Source of the DNA: Sulfopaludibacter sp035606355
GTDB taxonomy: Bacteria > Acidobacteriota > Terriglobia > Bryobacterales > Bryobacteraceae
NCBI GenBank assembly: GCA_035606355.1
Contig: DATNFO010000029.1
Location: 62,001 to 126,000 of the forward strand
Length of the DNA: 64,000 bases
Reading direction: 5' to 3'
Of the stretch, positions 23,077 to 31,940 are shown in pieces (within the stretch, counting starts at the first letter, position 1; each line of letters opens with the position of its first letter). The notes below the pieces were generated by a model. That model saw only the letters and a program-made list of their open reading frames with translations. It did no database searches and was not told the origin of the DNA. A program made the translations under genes and the position numbers.

Positions 23077-24042
23077 TCACTGTAGCGGAAAGAGCAGGCC
23101 CTGCTCTTCTTCCTGCCAGTGCTCGGGGCGGTACTCCACCACTCCGGCCGCGAGTCCGTAGCGGTCGCGCACGCGCCGCACGCGCTCGCTCAACATATCC
23201 TTATAGGCCCGGCCCAGGTACGCGCTCTTGCCGTAGGTCTCGCGGTAGTGCGGCGCCAGGTCGGGGAACTCTTCGTCCAGGAACGGCAGAAAAACTTTTT
23301 GCGCGCAGGGCATCAGGAAGAGCGGACCGCCGCCAAAGCCCTGCGCTCCCGCATCTTTGGCCGCTTTGGCGAGACGGTCCAGGTGCTTTTCACCGTCCGT
23401 GATTCCGGGCATGATCGGGTTGGGAAAGACACTCACCGAAATTCCCGCTTCGCTCAAGCGCTGCACGGCGGAAAGCCGCAGATCGGGCCGCGGCGCCCGG
23501 GGCTCCATCAATCGCGCGAGCCCGCTATTCAGCGTGGTGATCGTGATGTGAACCGTCAATACATTGGTGCGTGCGATCTCCTTGAGCAGATCGATATCGC
23601 GCACGATCAAGTCGCTTTTCGTGGTGATGCCGAGGAATCGGCCGTGATCCTTAGCGAACACTTGCAGGATGGAGCGAGTGCGGCCGAACCGGCGCTCGGC
23701 CGGTTGATACGGGTCCGTGGCGGTTCCGAGTGCGATGCGGTCCGCGCGATCCAGCTTTCGCAATTCCTGGCGCAGTAAGTGCGCCGCGGCCGCCTTGGCG
23801 TAGATCTTGTCCTCGAATTCAGTGACCGCCATCTCCATGAATTCGTGAGTGTACCGGGCATAGCAATACTTGCAGCCGAATTCGCAGCCGCGGTAGGGAT
23901 TGATGGTCCACTGGAACGGCATCGTGGGCTTGGTGCGATTCAAGATGCTCCGCGACGGGATCTCGAAATACTGCACCTGGCGTTTGGCCTCCAGCACCTC
24001 GCTCTGTGCCGCTAGCCGGGCAATTCCCACCAGTTCACTCAT
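23077..24042 (-). CDS. PA0069-family radical SAM protein (SPL-like)
   Basis: The 321-residue protein carries the radical SAM cluster motif CEFGCKYCYARY near residue 53, preceded by PYRG, with downstream TATDPYQPAERRFGRTR and ITTKSDLIVRDIDLL. These are features of the PA0069/spore-photoproduct-lyase-like group, whose substrate is not established. The C-terminus contains FGGGPLFLMPC and a segment resembling the SPL C-terminal helix. The gene sits directly upstream of queA with 4 nt between them. About 145 nt upstream are shared with the divergent secreted-protein gene and probably hold both promoters. Confidence 0.85.
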   Translation of the reverse strand: MSELVGIARLAAQSEVLEAKRQVQYFEIPSRSILNRTKPTMPFQWTINPYRGCEFGCKYCYARYTHEFMEMAVTEFEDKIYAKAAAAHLLRQELRKLDRADRIALGTATDPYQPAERRFGRTRSILQVFAKDHGRFLGITTKSDLIVRDIDLLKEIARTNVLTVHITITTLNSGLARLMEPRAPRPDLRLSAVQRLSEAGISVSVFPNPIMPGITDGEKHLDRLAKAAKDAGAQGFGGGPLFLMPCAQKVFLPFLDEEFPDLAPHYRETYGKSAYLGRAYKDMLSERVRRVRDRYGLAAGVVEYRPEHWQEEEQGLLFPLQ

Positions 24043-24187
24043 AGCGGTCGCTCCTTAAGGTATTTTCGCCTTTTGTTCGCCATATTGCAAGTGGCTTCCC
24101 TCGCGCATTTGTAGAAATTCACGACATTTACAAAGTGGCAAAATGCCTCCACAATAGCCGGGAACCGCCGTGTTCACCCGATAAACC

Positions 24188-25729
24188 ATGGGACGCCGAT
24201 TCCCGTTCTTCTTCATTCTGGCCGCGAGCCTGTCCGCGCAGACCCTTCACACCGTCACCGCCAATCTCACCGTCCTGGCTCGATCCGCTGCCCGAAAACC
24301 GCAGCCTTCCACCGCTCCACGACCGGCACGCACGGAAGGCAAACCGCGCCGCGCCGCGCCTGCCTCTATCCCGGGCCATGGCAGCACGCAGACCGGCAAT
24401 GGAGCCGCGACCCTTGCTGGCTTCGGCGCGCTGCTCGACGAGTATGCATCCAATCCGCCCGACTGCGGGGGCGCGGTCGGGCCGTCCGACGTTGTCACGA
24501 TGCTCAACACGCAAGTGCTGATTCAATCGCGCGCGGGCGATCCGCGGCCCGCGTTCCCTATGCCGCTGAGCCAGTTCTGGAGTCCGCTCGGCGCCTTTAC
24601 GAAAGTCTTCGATCCACGCGTGCTCTACGACGCTACGGCAGGCCGCTGGCTCGCGTCCGCGGCGGCCAACCCGACCTCAGCCGAATCCGCGCTGCTGATT
24701 GCCGTCTCGCGGACGTCCGACCCCGCGGGAGATTGGACCATGTCGCTGGTTCCGGTCGGCAACTCCGGAGTCTGGGCAGACTACCCGCAACTCGGCTTCA
24801 ACGCGACATGGGTCGTGGTCACCGCCAACCTGCTCGAATTGCCGCCCAACGGCCGCTACTCGGCGAGCGCCGTTTACGCCTTCGATCGCGCGGCGCTGTA
24901 CGCCGGCACGCCGTCGTTCACAACCTTCCAGCAGGATGAGGGCGCGCTGGTTCCTGCCACCGATCTCGACGGCAGCTATCCCGGCACGCTCTACTTCGCG
25001 CGCGCATCGACCAGCGGCGAAACCGGCGAAGTCCTCATAGCGGCACTGCGGGGTTCCAGAGCGGCGCCGGAGTTTCAATCGGCGGCCGCTTCGGTTCCGT
25101 TGGGCGAGGGCTGGGCCGATGCTGCACCGGCCGGAGACGACTTCGCTCCGCAGCGCGGCACCTACTTCAAGATCGACGCAGGCGATTCGCGGCTCCAGAA
25201 CTGCGTCGTGCGGAACGCAGCCCTGTGGTGTGCTCAAACGGTGTTTCTGCCGGCGGCGAAACCGAACCGTTCCGCCGTGCAGTGGTTTCAGATCGACCCC
25301 GCAGCCGCATCGCTTCAGCAATCCGGCCGTATCGACGACGCACAGGCGGCGGAGTTCTACGCATTCCCATCGATCGCGGTCAACCGTTTCAACGATGTGG
25401 TGGTCGGCTTCGCCAGATTTTCCGGCGGCGCGTATCCATCAGCGGGATTTGCGTACAGGCTGGCGACGGATTCCAATGGCACGATGCGGCCGGTCCAGAC
25501 ACTCAAGGCGGGAGAAGCGGCCTACGTAGCGCCCGGCGCGGATGAAGGCGCCAATCGCTGGGGTGATTTCACCGTTACCGTCGTCGACCCGGCCGGCGAC
25601 CTGGGTTTCTGGACGATTCAGCAATATGCGGCTGTCCCCACCAACCACTATCTCGGCCGGTGGGGCACCTGGTGGAGCAGGATTACGCTCGAACCGTCTG
25701 CGCCTGCTGCTGCGCCAACTGTCCGATGA
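24188..25729 (+). CDS. secreted beta-propeller-like protein of unknown function
   Basis: The 513-residue protein has a signal peptide (RRFPFFFILAASLSAQ) followed by a Pro/Arg-rich linker. The main body has repeated features of a sialidase-like or propeller exoprotein: CGGAVGPSDVVTMLNTQV, FDPRVLYDATAGRWLASAAA, ADYPQLGFNATWVVVTANLL, YAFPSIAVNRFNDVVVGFAR and a terminal NRWGDFTVTVVDP with WTIQQYA. This phrase order is typical of a family of acidobacterial exported proteins with no known activity. No catalytic Asp boxes could be confirmed. It overlaps the convergent zinc-ribbon gene by 47 nt. Confidence 0.65.
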   Translation: MGRRFPFFFILAASLSAQTLHTVTANLTVLARSAARKPQPSTAPRPARTEGKPRRAAPASIPGHGSTQTGNGAATLAGFGALLDEYASNPPDCGGAVGPSDVVTMLNTQVLIQSRAGDPRPAFPMPLSQFWSPLGAFTKVFDPRVLYDATAGRWLASAAANPTSAESALLIAVSRTSDPAGDWTMSLVPVGNSGVWADYPQLGFNATWVVVTANLLELPPNGRYSASAVYAFDRAALYAGTPSFTTFQQDEGALVPATDLDGSYPGTLYFARASTSGETGEVLIAALRGSRAAPEFQSAAASVPLGEGWADAAPAGDDFAPQRGTYFKIDAGDSRLQNCVVRNAALWCAQTVFLPAAKPNRSAVQWFQIDPAAASLQQSGRIDDAQAAEFYAFPSIAVNRFNDVVVGFARFSGGAYPSAGFAYRLATDSNGTMRPVQTLKAGEAAYVAPGADEGANRWGDFTVTVVDPAGDLGFWTIQQYAAVPTNHYLGRWGTWWSRITLEPSAPAAAPTVR

Positions 25730-26216
25730 AGGGCAGCACAATCGTCTTACCCTGATACGCCGACAACATCATATACAGCCACACACCCAGGCAGAACAAG
25801 CCAAATAGCGGCCACAGAATCGCGCCCAGGAAGAAGCCGACGATGTGCATCATCATGCCCATGACGATGCTGAACACGATCCAACAGACGATAAATGCCA
25901 GGTGCAGAAAGATCGATTGAAACGCGTGGAAGCGGACCACGCGATCCCGGCTGTATGGCTCCAGCACCAGAAACAGGATTCCTGTAATCAGGCCAAGCAC
26001 GTAACAAAGCGCCGAAGCGACGTTCTGCGCCATTCCAACGTTCGCCGGGGGCGGAACGGCATTCATCATCGGGGGCGGCGGCGGTGGACTGCCTACCGGT
26101 GGAACCCCGCTCGCGGCCGCTCCACCTGCCGGACCAGCCGGCGCGCCGACCGGCGCACCACACTTCGCACAAAACCGTCCTTCTGTTTGAGCACCGCAAT
26201 TCGCGCAAAACGGCAT
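25683..26216 (-). CDS. zinc-ribbon membrane protein with DUF4870-like segment
   Basis: The 177-residue protein starts at ATG 26216 with GAGGAGG upstream. It opens with a zinc ribbon, CANCGAQTEGRFCAKCG, then a Pro/Gly-rich linker, and a membrane part with three or four hydrophobic helices (ALCYVLGLITGILFLVLEP, RFHAFQSIFLHLAFIVCWIV, FFLGAILWPLFGLFCLGVWL). The phrases SRDRVVRFHAFQS and AYQGKTIVLPFIG match the DUF4870/TM2-like group. The function of the family is not known. It overlaps the secreted-protein gene at its 3' end. Confidence 0.75.
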   Translation of the reverse strand: MPFCANCGAQTEGRFCAKCGAPVGAPAGPAGGAAASGVPPVGSPPPPPPMMNAVPPPANVGMAQNVASALCYVLGLITGILFLVLEPYSRDRVVRFHAFQSIFLHLAFIVCWIVFSIVMGMMMHIVGFFLGAILWPLFGLFCLGVWLYMMLSAYQGKTIVLPFIGQLAQQQAQTVRA

Positions 26217-26387
26217 GATGCCTCCTCTCGCCATGGTAGGGAAGCCGCAAGCCTCCGGAAAGCCCCGCTGCATTTTACATGTGCGAACGCTTACAATTCC
26301 GGGCTGTCGCCCACCGGAGAGTAACACTCTCGGAACTTGTGGGGGGTCGGATTAATCCTAGGGTCGGCTTGCCCGTAAAGTTGACCT

Positions 26388-26549
26388 CTAATGTCCGGGC
26401 TGGCCGAGAAATATCAATGGAACAATCGCGCCGATGACCGCGCAAATCCATAGCGCCGCGTTCCACCCTGAACCGAGAAACGAAATCAGCAGTCCGGCCA
26501 GACCGCCAATGCCGGCGCCCACCACTGCAACCATCACGCGCTTCGCCAT
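26388..26549 (-). CDS. 53-residue glycine-rich membrane protein
   Basis: A short frame from ATG 26549, with AGGA just upstream, reads MAKRVMVAVVGAGIGGLAGL and then a second hydrophobic stretch ending VPLIFLGQPGH. Two membrane helices with G-x3-G spacing (a glycine zipper) are apparent. The function is unknown. It is divergent from the alcohol dehydrogenase gene 25 nt away. The 170 nt on its other side, to 26216, hold no gene. Confidence 0.5.
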   Translation of the reverse strand: MAKRVMVAVVGAGIGGLAGLLISFLGSGWNAALWICAVIGAIVPLIFLGQPGH

Positions 26550-26573
26550 ATTCCTAAGGTAACGCGTGACAAT

Positions 26574-27575
26574 ATGGATATGCGCGCTCAAGTTCTGCCG
26601 CAGCCCGCGCCCATCGAAACCTACCCTCTTCATTTCGCCGACGTCCCTACTCCTGAGCCTGGCCCCGGCGAGGTTCTGGTCAAAGTAAATGCCTGCGCGG
26701 TTTGCCGCACGGACCTTCACGTTTGCGAAGGCGAACTCGCGCCGCGCAAGCAGCCCGTCATACCGGGTCATCAGATCGCCGGCGTTGTCGAAGCTGCCGG
26801 TCCCGGCGCCACGCGATTCCAAACCGGCGACCGCGTCGGCGTCGCTTGGCTCCATCGCACCTGCGGTGTTTGCGAGTTCTGCCGCAGTTCCCGCGAGAAT
26901 CTTTGCGTCAGCCCGGACTTCACAGGCTGGACGGTGGACGGCGGCTACGCCGAGTTCGTCCGCGCTCCCGAGGCGTTCGTGTACGCCCTCCCAGCCGGGT
27001 TCCCGGATTTACACGTAGCTCCGTTGCTCTGCGCAGGCATCATCGGCTACCGCACGCTACGGCTTTCGAATGTGCCGCGCGGCGGATCGCTCGTGATTTA
27101 CGGCTTCGGCGCCGCTGCGCACGTCGCCATACAGGTCGCGCGGCATTGGGGCATTCGCGTCTATGCGGCGACGCGCGATGAACGGCATCGCCGCCTCGCA
27201 CTGGATCTCGGCGCCGTGTGGGCCGGCGGCTCCGAAGACGTGCCGCCCGAGCCGGTGGATGGGGCCATGATCTTTGCTCCCGCGGGCAACCTTGTCATTC
27301 CGGCGCTGCGTGCGCTCAAGCGAGGGGGCACTGTCGCATGCGGAGGCATCCACATGAGTCCGATTCCCCCCATCGATTACGATCTCCTGTATTGGGAGCG
27401 CACTATCCGCAGCGTTGCCAACAATACCCGTCAGGACGGAGAAGAGTTCTTACGCATTGCCGCGGAGATTCCGATTCATACTGAGATTCAAGAGTTCGCG
27501 CTTAAGGATGCCGGCGCCGCGCTGAACGCTCTGAAGAACGATGCCATTCGAGGAGCCGCGGTGCTTCGCCTCTGA
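26574..27575 (+). CDS. zinc-dependent alcohol dehydrogenase (TIGR02822-type)
   Basis: The 333-residue protein is a medium-chain dehydrogenase. The catalytic zinc site is CAVCRTDLHVCEGEL with PGHQ; most relatives have GHE, so the usual Glu is Gln here. The structural zinc lobe is TCGVCEFCRSSRENLC, and the NAD(P) fold is at YGFGAAAHVAIQVAR. The phrases PLLCAGIIGYRTL and FAPAGNLVIPALRALKRGG match the adh_fam_2 group. It probably oxidises or reduces small alcohols or aldehydes, but the substrate is unknown. The ATG at 26574 or the next at 26580 could be the start. It is convergent with the ftsB-like gene, with 3 nt between stops. Confidence 0.85.
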   Translation: MDMRAQVLPQPAPIETYPLHFADVPTPEPGPGEVLVKVNACAVCRTDLHVCEGELAPRKQPVIPGHQIAGVVEAAGPGATRFQTGDRVGVAWLHRTCGVCEFCRSSRENLCVSPDFTGWTVDGGYAEFVRAPEAFVYALPAGFPDLHVAPLLCAGIIGYRTLRLSNVPRGGSLVIYGFGAAAHVAIQVARHWGIRVYAATRDERHRRLALDLGAVWAGGSEDVPPEPVDGAMIFAPAGNLVIPALRALKRGGTVACGGIHMSPIPPIDYDLLYWERTIRSVANNTRQDGEEFLRIAAEIPIHTEIQEFALKDAGAALNALKNDAIRGAAVLRL

Positions 27576-27578
27576 CGG

Positions 27579-27869
27579 TTACTTATCGCGGCCGATGATG
27601 TAGACCTTATCCTTCGGGTCCACCAGCTTCAATCGCTCGCGGATCTCGATTTCCTGCTGAGCGGGATCTTCGCTCAGACGGCGGATATGGTCCTTCTTCC
27701 GTTCGATCTCATCGTGAAGCAGTTGATTCTTTTTTTCGAGCTCCTGAATCTGATGCTGCTTCTCGAGGACGGAGGGCACTCCTTGAGGTCCGCGTAACGT
27801 AACAAACGCATACACTGCGACCACTAAGAGGGTTGCGACATAAGCGAATCGATAGAACGGCGGTTTCAT
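27579..27869 (-). CDS. FtsB/DivIC-family septum formation initiator
   Basis: The 96-residue protein has one N-terminal membrane helix (FAYVATLLVVAVYAFVTLRG) followed by a coiled coil (EKQHQIQELEKKNQLLHDEI, then ERKKDHIRRLSEDPAQQEIE) and ends REIRERLKLVDPKDKVYI-like, as in FtsB/DivIC. Such proteins form the FtsQ-FtsB-FtsL complex at the division septum. The E-R-L-K-L-V-x-P-x-D/E end is characteristic. Start: ATG 27869, with only a weak ribosome site. It is divergent from cutA. Confidence 0.8.
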   Translation of the reverse strand: MKPPFYRFAYVATLLVVAVYAFVTLRGPQGVPSVLEKQHQIQELEKKNQLLHDEIERKKDHIRRLSEDPAQQEIEIRERLKLVDPKDKVYIIGRDK

Positions 27870-27933
27870 GCTGCTAAGGGCCTGGAAGATAATGGTAACA
27901 TCGCTTGACAAATTCGCTTCTCAGTTTTTTTCA

Positions 27934-28266
27934 ATGAACGAAGACATTGTTATTCTTTGTACCTGCTCCTCGTCTGAGGAAGCTGTAAGGCTCGCCCGCC
28001 TGCTCGTGGAGCAGCGTCTCGCGGCTTGCGTGAATGCCATTCCGCAGGTCCGCAGCACCTACCGGTGGCAGGGCGCGGTGGAGACGGCCGACGAAGTCCT
28101 TCTCCTCATCAAAACCGCGCGCGCCCTCTTCGATTCCGTGGAGCAGGCGCTGCGCGGCGCGCATTCCTACGAAGTGCCCGAGATCATCGCGCTCCCCATC
28201 GCCGCCGGATCGGCGCCGTACCTGGCATGGCTGCGCGCGAATATTCATCCGGGAGCCGCGGAGTGA
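27934..28266 (+). CDS. cutA: divalent-cation tolerance protein CutA
   Basis: The 110-residue protein fits CutA: an N-terminal strand IVILCTCSSSEEAVRLARLL, then EQRLAACVNAIPQVRSTYRW with QGAVE, and VPEIIALPIAAGSAPYLAWL near the end. CutA is a small trimeric protein linked to copper tolerance and to other roles. ATG 27934 is used because the family begins just there; an upstream in-frame ATG at 27868 would add an unrelated tail. The TGA overlaps the ATG of the HAD gene (TGATG), so the two are translationally coupled. Confidence 0.93.
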   Translation: MNEDIVILCTCSSSEEAVRLARLLVEQRLAACVNAIPQVRSTYRWQGAVETADEVLLLIKTARALFDSVEQALRGAHSYEVPEIIALPIAAGSAPYLAWLRANIHPGAAE

Positions 28267-28928
28267 TGCTCGCCGGGGGACTCGCGCTGATTTTCGATAT
28301 GGATGGCGTTCTCATCGATTCCAACCCGCTGCACCGCGATGCGTGGACTGCGTTCAACCGCCGCTACGGTCTGGAAACCACGGAAGCGATGCATGAGCAG
28401 ATGTACGGCAAGCGCAACGACGAGATCGTCCGAGCCTTCTACGGCGAAGATCTGGACCCGGCCGAGGTGCTCGAGCGCGGCTACGCCAAGGAGAGACTCT
28501 ACCGGGAAATGGCGGCTCCGCGCGTCGAGCGCATGCTGGTGCCCGGCATCAGGCAGTTTCTCGAACGTTTTCAGAATTTCCCGATGGCAGTGGCCAGCAA
28601 CGCGGAACCGCTCAACGTCAATCTTCTGCTGGATGCCGCGGGGCTGCGGCGGTACTTCCGGGCAGTGGTCGATGGGCACCAGGTTGCGAACCCAAAACCC
28701 TTTCCCGACGTATACTTGCGGGCTGCCGAACTGCTCGGAATCACGCCTGCCGATTGCATCGTATTTGAGGACTCGTACTCCGGGGTAGAGGCGGCGCGGA
28801 GGGCCGGTATGCGGGTTATTGGTATTAGTACGACTCATGTTAACTTGCGGGATACGGATCGGAACGTCGATAATTTCCAGAACGGGGATTTAATGGAATG
28901 GCTGGCAGCCCAATCTCGGGCGCGCTGA
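28266..28928 (+). CDS. HAD-superfamily phosphatase (beta-phosphoglucomutase/YqaB-like)
   Basis: The 220-residue protein has the HAD motifs: nucleophile region LIFDMDGVLIDSN, motif II VASNAEPLN, motif III Lys in NPKPFPDVYLRAAELL, and motif IV VFEDSYSGVEAARRAGM. A helical cap domain follows motif I (RDAWTAFNRRYGLETTEAMH). The DxDGVLxDS start and the cap type fit sugar-phosphate phosphatases or phosphoglucomutases. It overlaps cutA by one base at its start and overlaps the next gene (28898) by 31 nt at its end. Confidence 0.88.
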   Translation: MLAGGLALIFDMDGVLIDSNPLHRDAWTAFNRRYGLETTEAMHEQMYGKRNDEIVRAFYGEDLDPAEVLERGYAKERLYREMAAPRVERMLVPGIRQFLERFQNFPMAVASNAEPLNVNLLLDAAGLRRYFRAVVDGHQVANPKPFPDVYLRAAELLGITPADCIVFEDSYSGVEAARRAGMRVIGISTTHVNLRDTDRNVDNFQNGDLMEWLAAQSRAR

Positions 28929-31324
28929 GGCCCGCACTCTTGGGGGTCCTTTGCGCGATAACGGCTCAGCTCTTAGTGGCGGCTGATAAGCCGCCAAAGC
29001 TGTCCCTGCAGGATGTCACTGCCCGTTCCGGTCCTGCATTCACGCCGGTGCACCTGGGAGAAAAGGTGCGGATTACCGGAGTGGTGAATGACACCGCGTA
29101 TCATTTTCCTCCTTATACCGTAATCGCCATCGAAGACCGCACCGGAGCGGCCGTGCTGAGCGTCCCCGTCGAGGATACCCGCCTCGACACCTTCCAGGCG
29201 GGAGAAGAGATCGAAGCGGCCGGTACGGTGGAATCTGTCGCGGGCATGATTGTGGTCCACCCCGATGTGCTGACGGTGCTTGCCCGCAAGATGCCGCCTC
29301 TGGCGATCAATCTTTCTCTCCCCGCCGCTGAGGACCCGCGATACCTTGGGCGCCGGGTGCACGTTCGCGGCACGCTGGGTCAGGTAGCGGACACTGTAGC
29401 GGGAACGCAGCTCTTTCTCGACCACGGCTTCAAAATCTTCATACCGCGCCAGCAGGACCAGACTCCGCCGAATTTCGCCACCTACGCGAGCGGCGATTCC
29501 ATCGACGTTACGGGCGTCGAGTTCCTGTACACTACCAGCAAGCCGTATAACCGCGGCTTTGAGCTGCTGGCACACCCCGAAGCGCTCAGTCACCAAGATC
29601 GCTCCTGGTCCGTTCCGCCCATTGCGATCCCCATCACAGCCGCGCTGGTTCTACTGATTACCTTGTTTCTGTGGACGCGCGAGCGGCGGATGAAGGCGCA
29701 GAGGGAACGGCTGCGAAAGACGTATCAATTGGGCGAAGCCATTCTCAGCTCCGGCTCGAGCGTGGAGATTGTGAAACACATCTCGGATGCGCTTCCCAGA
29801 ATCCTCGGCGTCAGCCGGGTTCACCTCTTCGTCCATAACCGGGGCGGCCGCACGCTTGACGAAATCCTCGTGGATCCGGGCGACCCCGTGTCGATACCGC
29901 TCAGCGCGCCGCCCGCCGGAACCCGTGCCGGCGCCGCTGCCTGTTACCACTACCGCACTTTGCTGGTGATCCCCGATATTGATCGCAGCCCGTTTCCGAT
30001 CGCGGGAAAGGACGGGGAGCACACGCCGCACTCCCTGCTTTTTGTTCCCATGATGGCGCAGGGCGAAGTGATCGGCGTCCTCGAGCTCGATCAGAACGAC
30101 CGTCCGCGCGATTTCAACTCCGATGAGCAAACCCTGGCGCAGCATCTCGGCAATCAGATCGCGGTCGCCATACGGCTGCTGGATCAACGCAACGTACAGG
30201 AACAGCTTTTCCGCACGGAAAAGCTCGCGGCAGTGGGACGGCTGATCTCGGGAGTGGTCAATGAGCTCCAATCGCCGCTTTCGTCTATCTCCGGGTTGGC
30301 GCGGCGCGCGCTGGAAAAATCCGCGGCAGGGGACAATGAGCGCGAGCTGGGGGCGATTGCCGCGGAGGCGCAAAAGGCCGCCGGGATGGTCACGCGTCTG
30401 GTGAGTTTCGCCGCCGCGGAGCAGGTGGAGGCTCGACCGGTTTCGGTCGGCGCGCTGCTCAAGAATCTGATTGAATTCCGCGAAGGAGACTGGAAAGCAT
30501 CCGGCATTCGTGTGCGCGATCTCATCTCGACGGAGCCTCTCTTCGTGCTGGGCGCGCAAGGTCAGTTGGAGCAGGTGTTCCTGAATCTGCTGGTGCACGC
30601 GGAGCAGTCCCTGGCCGAAGCGCCGCATAAGAGCATCACGGTCCGCACCAGCGTACTGGCTAAGCGGCTGCTTGTCGAAATCGCCTTCAGTGCACCGCGT
30701 GTCTCGGCAAAGCCGGAGGAAACAGCCGGCGTTCTGGGAGTCACACGCAGCGTGATCGCCGGGCACGGAGGCGAAGTCCGGCTCATCGAAAAGCCGGATG
30801 CGGAACCGCGATTCGAAGTCGAGCTGCCGGTGACGACCGCCAAAGAGCGGATGTCGACAGCGACGCCGGCCGCGCCTGTCACTGCCGGCGGCACGCTCGC
30901 GACGGCAGCGGCTCATGGCGGCGAAGGCCGGCGGATGACGGGACTGGTGATCGAGCCCGACGAAGCAACGCAACGCCGCCTCACCGGGCTGCTTTCGGCG
31001 CGAGGATACCGCGTGGTGCCGGTGGTCAATGCCGATGCCGCCCTGGAGCTCGTGCATCGCATGCGCTTCGACGCGGCGTTCTGTTCCGTGCACGCGCCGG
31101 GCCTCAACTGGGTGGAACTTTCGGAGCGAATGCACCCACGGGTCGGAGGCTTCATTCTCCTGAGTGACGGCTATGACGCCGAACTGGCCGCCGATTTCGA
31201 AAGCACCGCCCGCTTCGTGCTGCCGAAACCGGTGCAGGAGCCTGAATTGGATCGGGTGCTCAGAGCGTTGGAGAGAGCCGCTTCACCGAAGGTCATCCCC
31301 TTCGCCAAAGACGGCGTCGCGTAG
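28898..31324 (+). CDS. degenerate (pseudo) hybrid histidine kinase with periplasmic and GAF domains
   Basis: The 808-residue protein has a signal-anchor start, a periplasmic region with two OB-like strands (VRITGVVNDTAYHFPPYTV and VHVRGTLGQVADT), a membrane helix (IAIPITAALVLLITLFLW), a GAF domain (SVEIVKHISDALPRIL to VIGVLELDQND), and then kinase-like and receiver-like parts. All catalytic residues are altered. The H-box reads GVVNELQSPLSSISG with N455 where the phospho-acceptor His belongs. The N-box is FLNLLVHAEQSL, with His where the family has Asn. No DxGxG loop is visible. The receiver has SVHAPG with S730 instead of the phospho-acceptor Asp. It probably acts as a scaffold or ligand-dependent regulator. 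It overlaps the HAD gene by 31 nt. Confidence 0.8.
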   Translation: MAGSPISGALRPALLGVLCAITAQLLVAADKPPKLSLQDVTARSGPAFTPVHLGEKVRITGVVNDTAYHFPPYTVIAIEDRTGAAVLSVPVEDTRLDTFQAGEEIEAAGTVESVAGMIVVHPDVLTVLARKMPPLAINLSLPAAEDPRYLGRRVHVRGTLGQVADTVAGTQLFLDHGFKIFIPRQQDQTPPNFATYASGDSIDVTGVEFLYTTSKPYNRGFELLAHPEALSHQDRSWSVPPIAIPITAALVLLITLFLWTRERRMKAQRERLRKTYQLGEAILSSGSSVEIVKHISDALPRILGVSRVHLFVHNRGGRTLDEILVDPGDPVSIPLSAPPAGTRAGAAACYHYRTLLVIPDIDRSPFPIAGKDGEHTPHSLLFVPMMAQGEVIGVLELDQNDRPRDFNSDEQTLAQHLGNQIAVAIRLLDQRNVQEQLFRTEKLAAVGRLISGVVNELQSPLSSISGLARRALEKSAAGDNERELGAIAAEAQKAAGMVTRLVSFAAAEQVEARPVSVGALLKNLIEFREGDWKASGIRVRDLISTEPLFVLGAQGQLEQVFLNLLVHAEQSLAEAPHKSITVRTSVLAKRLLVEIAFSAPRVSAKPEETAGVLGVTRSVIAGHGGEVRLIEKPDAEPRFEVELPVTTAKERMSTATPAAPVTAGGTLATAAAHGGEGRRMTGLVIEPDEATQRRLTGLLSARGYRVVPVVNADAALELVHRMRFDAAFCSVHAPGLNWVELSERMHPRVGGFILLSDGYDAELAADFESTARFVLPKPVQEPELDRVLRALERAASPKVIPFAKDGVA

Positions 31325-31379
31325 CCGCAACCGCGAGCACTCGTTTGACATCGATCCCGTTGGTCTGGTGAGAGGGTGA

Positions 31380-31745
31380 AGAGCCGCGATTGTCAGGGGC
31401 GCATTTAAACGCACTCGCATCCCCGGCACAGGTTAACGCTTCCGTATGGGATTGTGAAAAATCCGGCTGTTGTTCTTGTCGTGCTCCATTCGCTTTTCGA
31501 TACACCTTTTACCGCTTCCTAACGGGGCTGTGAAAAAATCCGGCTACTGTTCTCGTCGAGCTCCATTCGCTTTTCGATACACCTTTTACCGCTTCCTAAC
31601 GGTCGCGGCTCCGTTAGCAGAATCAACTACATACGGAGCCGTGACCGTGAGGGAGCGGTAAAAGGTGCCGGGGATTTTGGGTGCGTTTAATGCGGCAAAA
31701 AAGCAATTCGATATTCTTTCACAGACCCTGACGATCGCGGCTCCG
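31380..31745. repeat. dispersed intergenic repeat element, copy 2 (inverted relative to copy 1)
   Basis: The 616-nt gap between the pseudo-kinase and the H-box gene has no gene. It contains four copies of the GGAGCCGCGACCGT motif (31380-31398, 31595-31613 inverted, 31635-31653, 31726-31744 inverted). Between them is DNA matching the reverse complement of 391-606, including a central TCAACTACATACGGAGCC segment and ATTCGATATTCTTTCACA. This copy also holds a 74-bp tandem repeat. The remaining 195 nt before the next gene show nothing recognisable. Confidence 0.75.
31452..31602. repeat. 74-bp imperfect tandem repeat
   Basis: Two adjacent units, 31452-31525 and 31529-31602, share TGTGAAAAA(A)TCCGGCT, then a variable core, then GCTCCATTCGCTTTTCGATA and CACCTTTTACCGCTTCCTAA ending CGG. 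Differences are confined to a few positions in the first 35 nt. The same unit occurs once, inverted and more diverged, at about 520-590 in copy 1 of the element. It is the internal building block of the dispersed repeat. Confidence 0.8.
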
Positions 31746-31940
31746 ATAGCAGCATGAACCACCGGCTGTTGGTATGTCGCGCGTGTTCGGCGTGCTGGCG
31801 CTCGAAAGCGAGCCAGTGGATCCGCGGCTCTGAACCCATTCACTGAACCTGGCAAAATTTTTCCCCGCAAGCGGCTGATTCCACAATGCCGGCGGCCCCA
31901 ATCCGCCACAGGCGGCTAACTCGCCTGCTACGGTGAGCTT

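Noticed and set aside
31452..31745. The regular repeat region considered as a CRISPR array
   Set aside because: Only two adjacent units exist, they are 74 bp with almost no spacer, and no cas gene is in the window.
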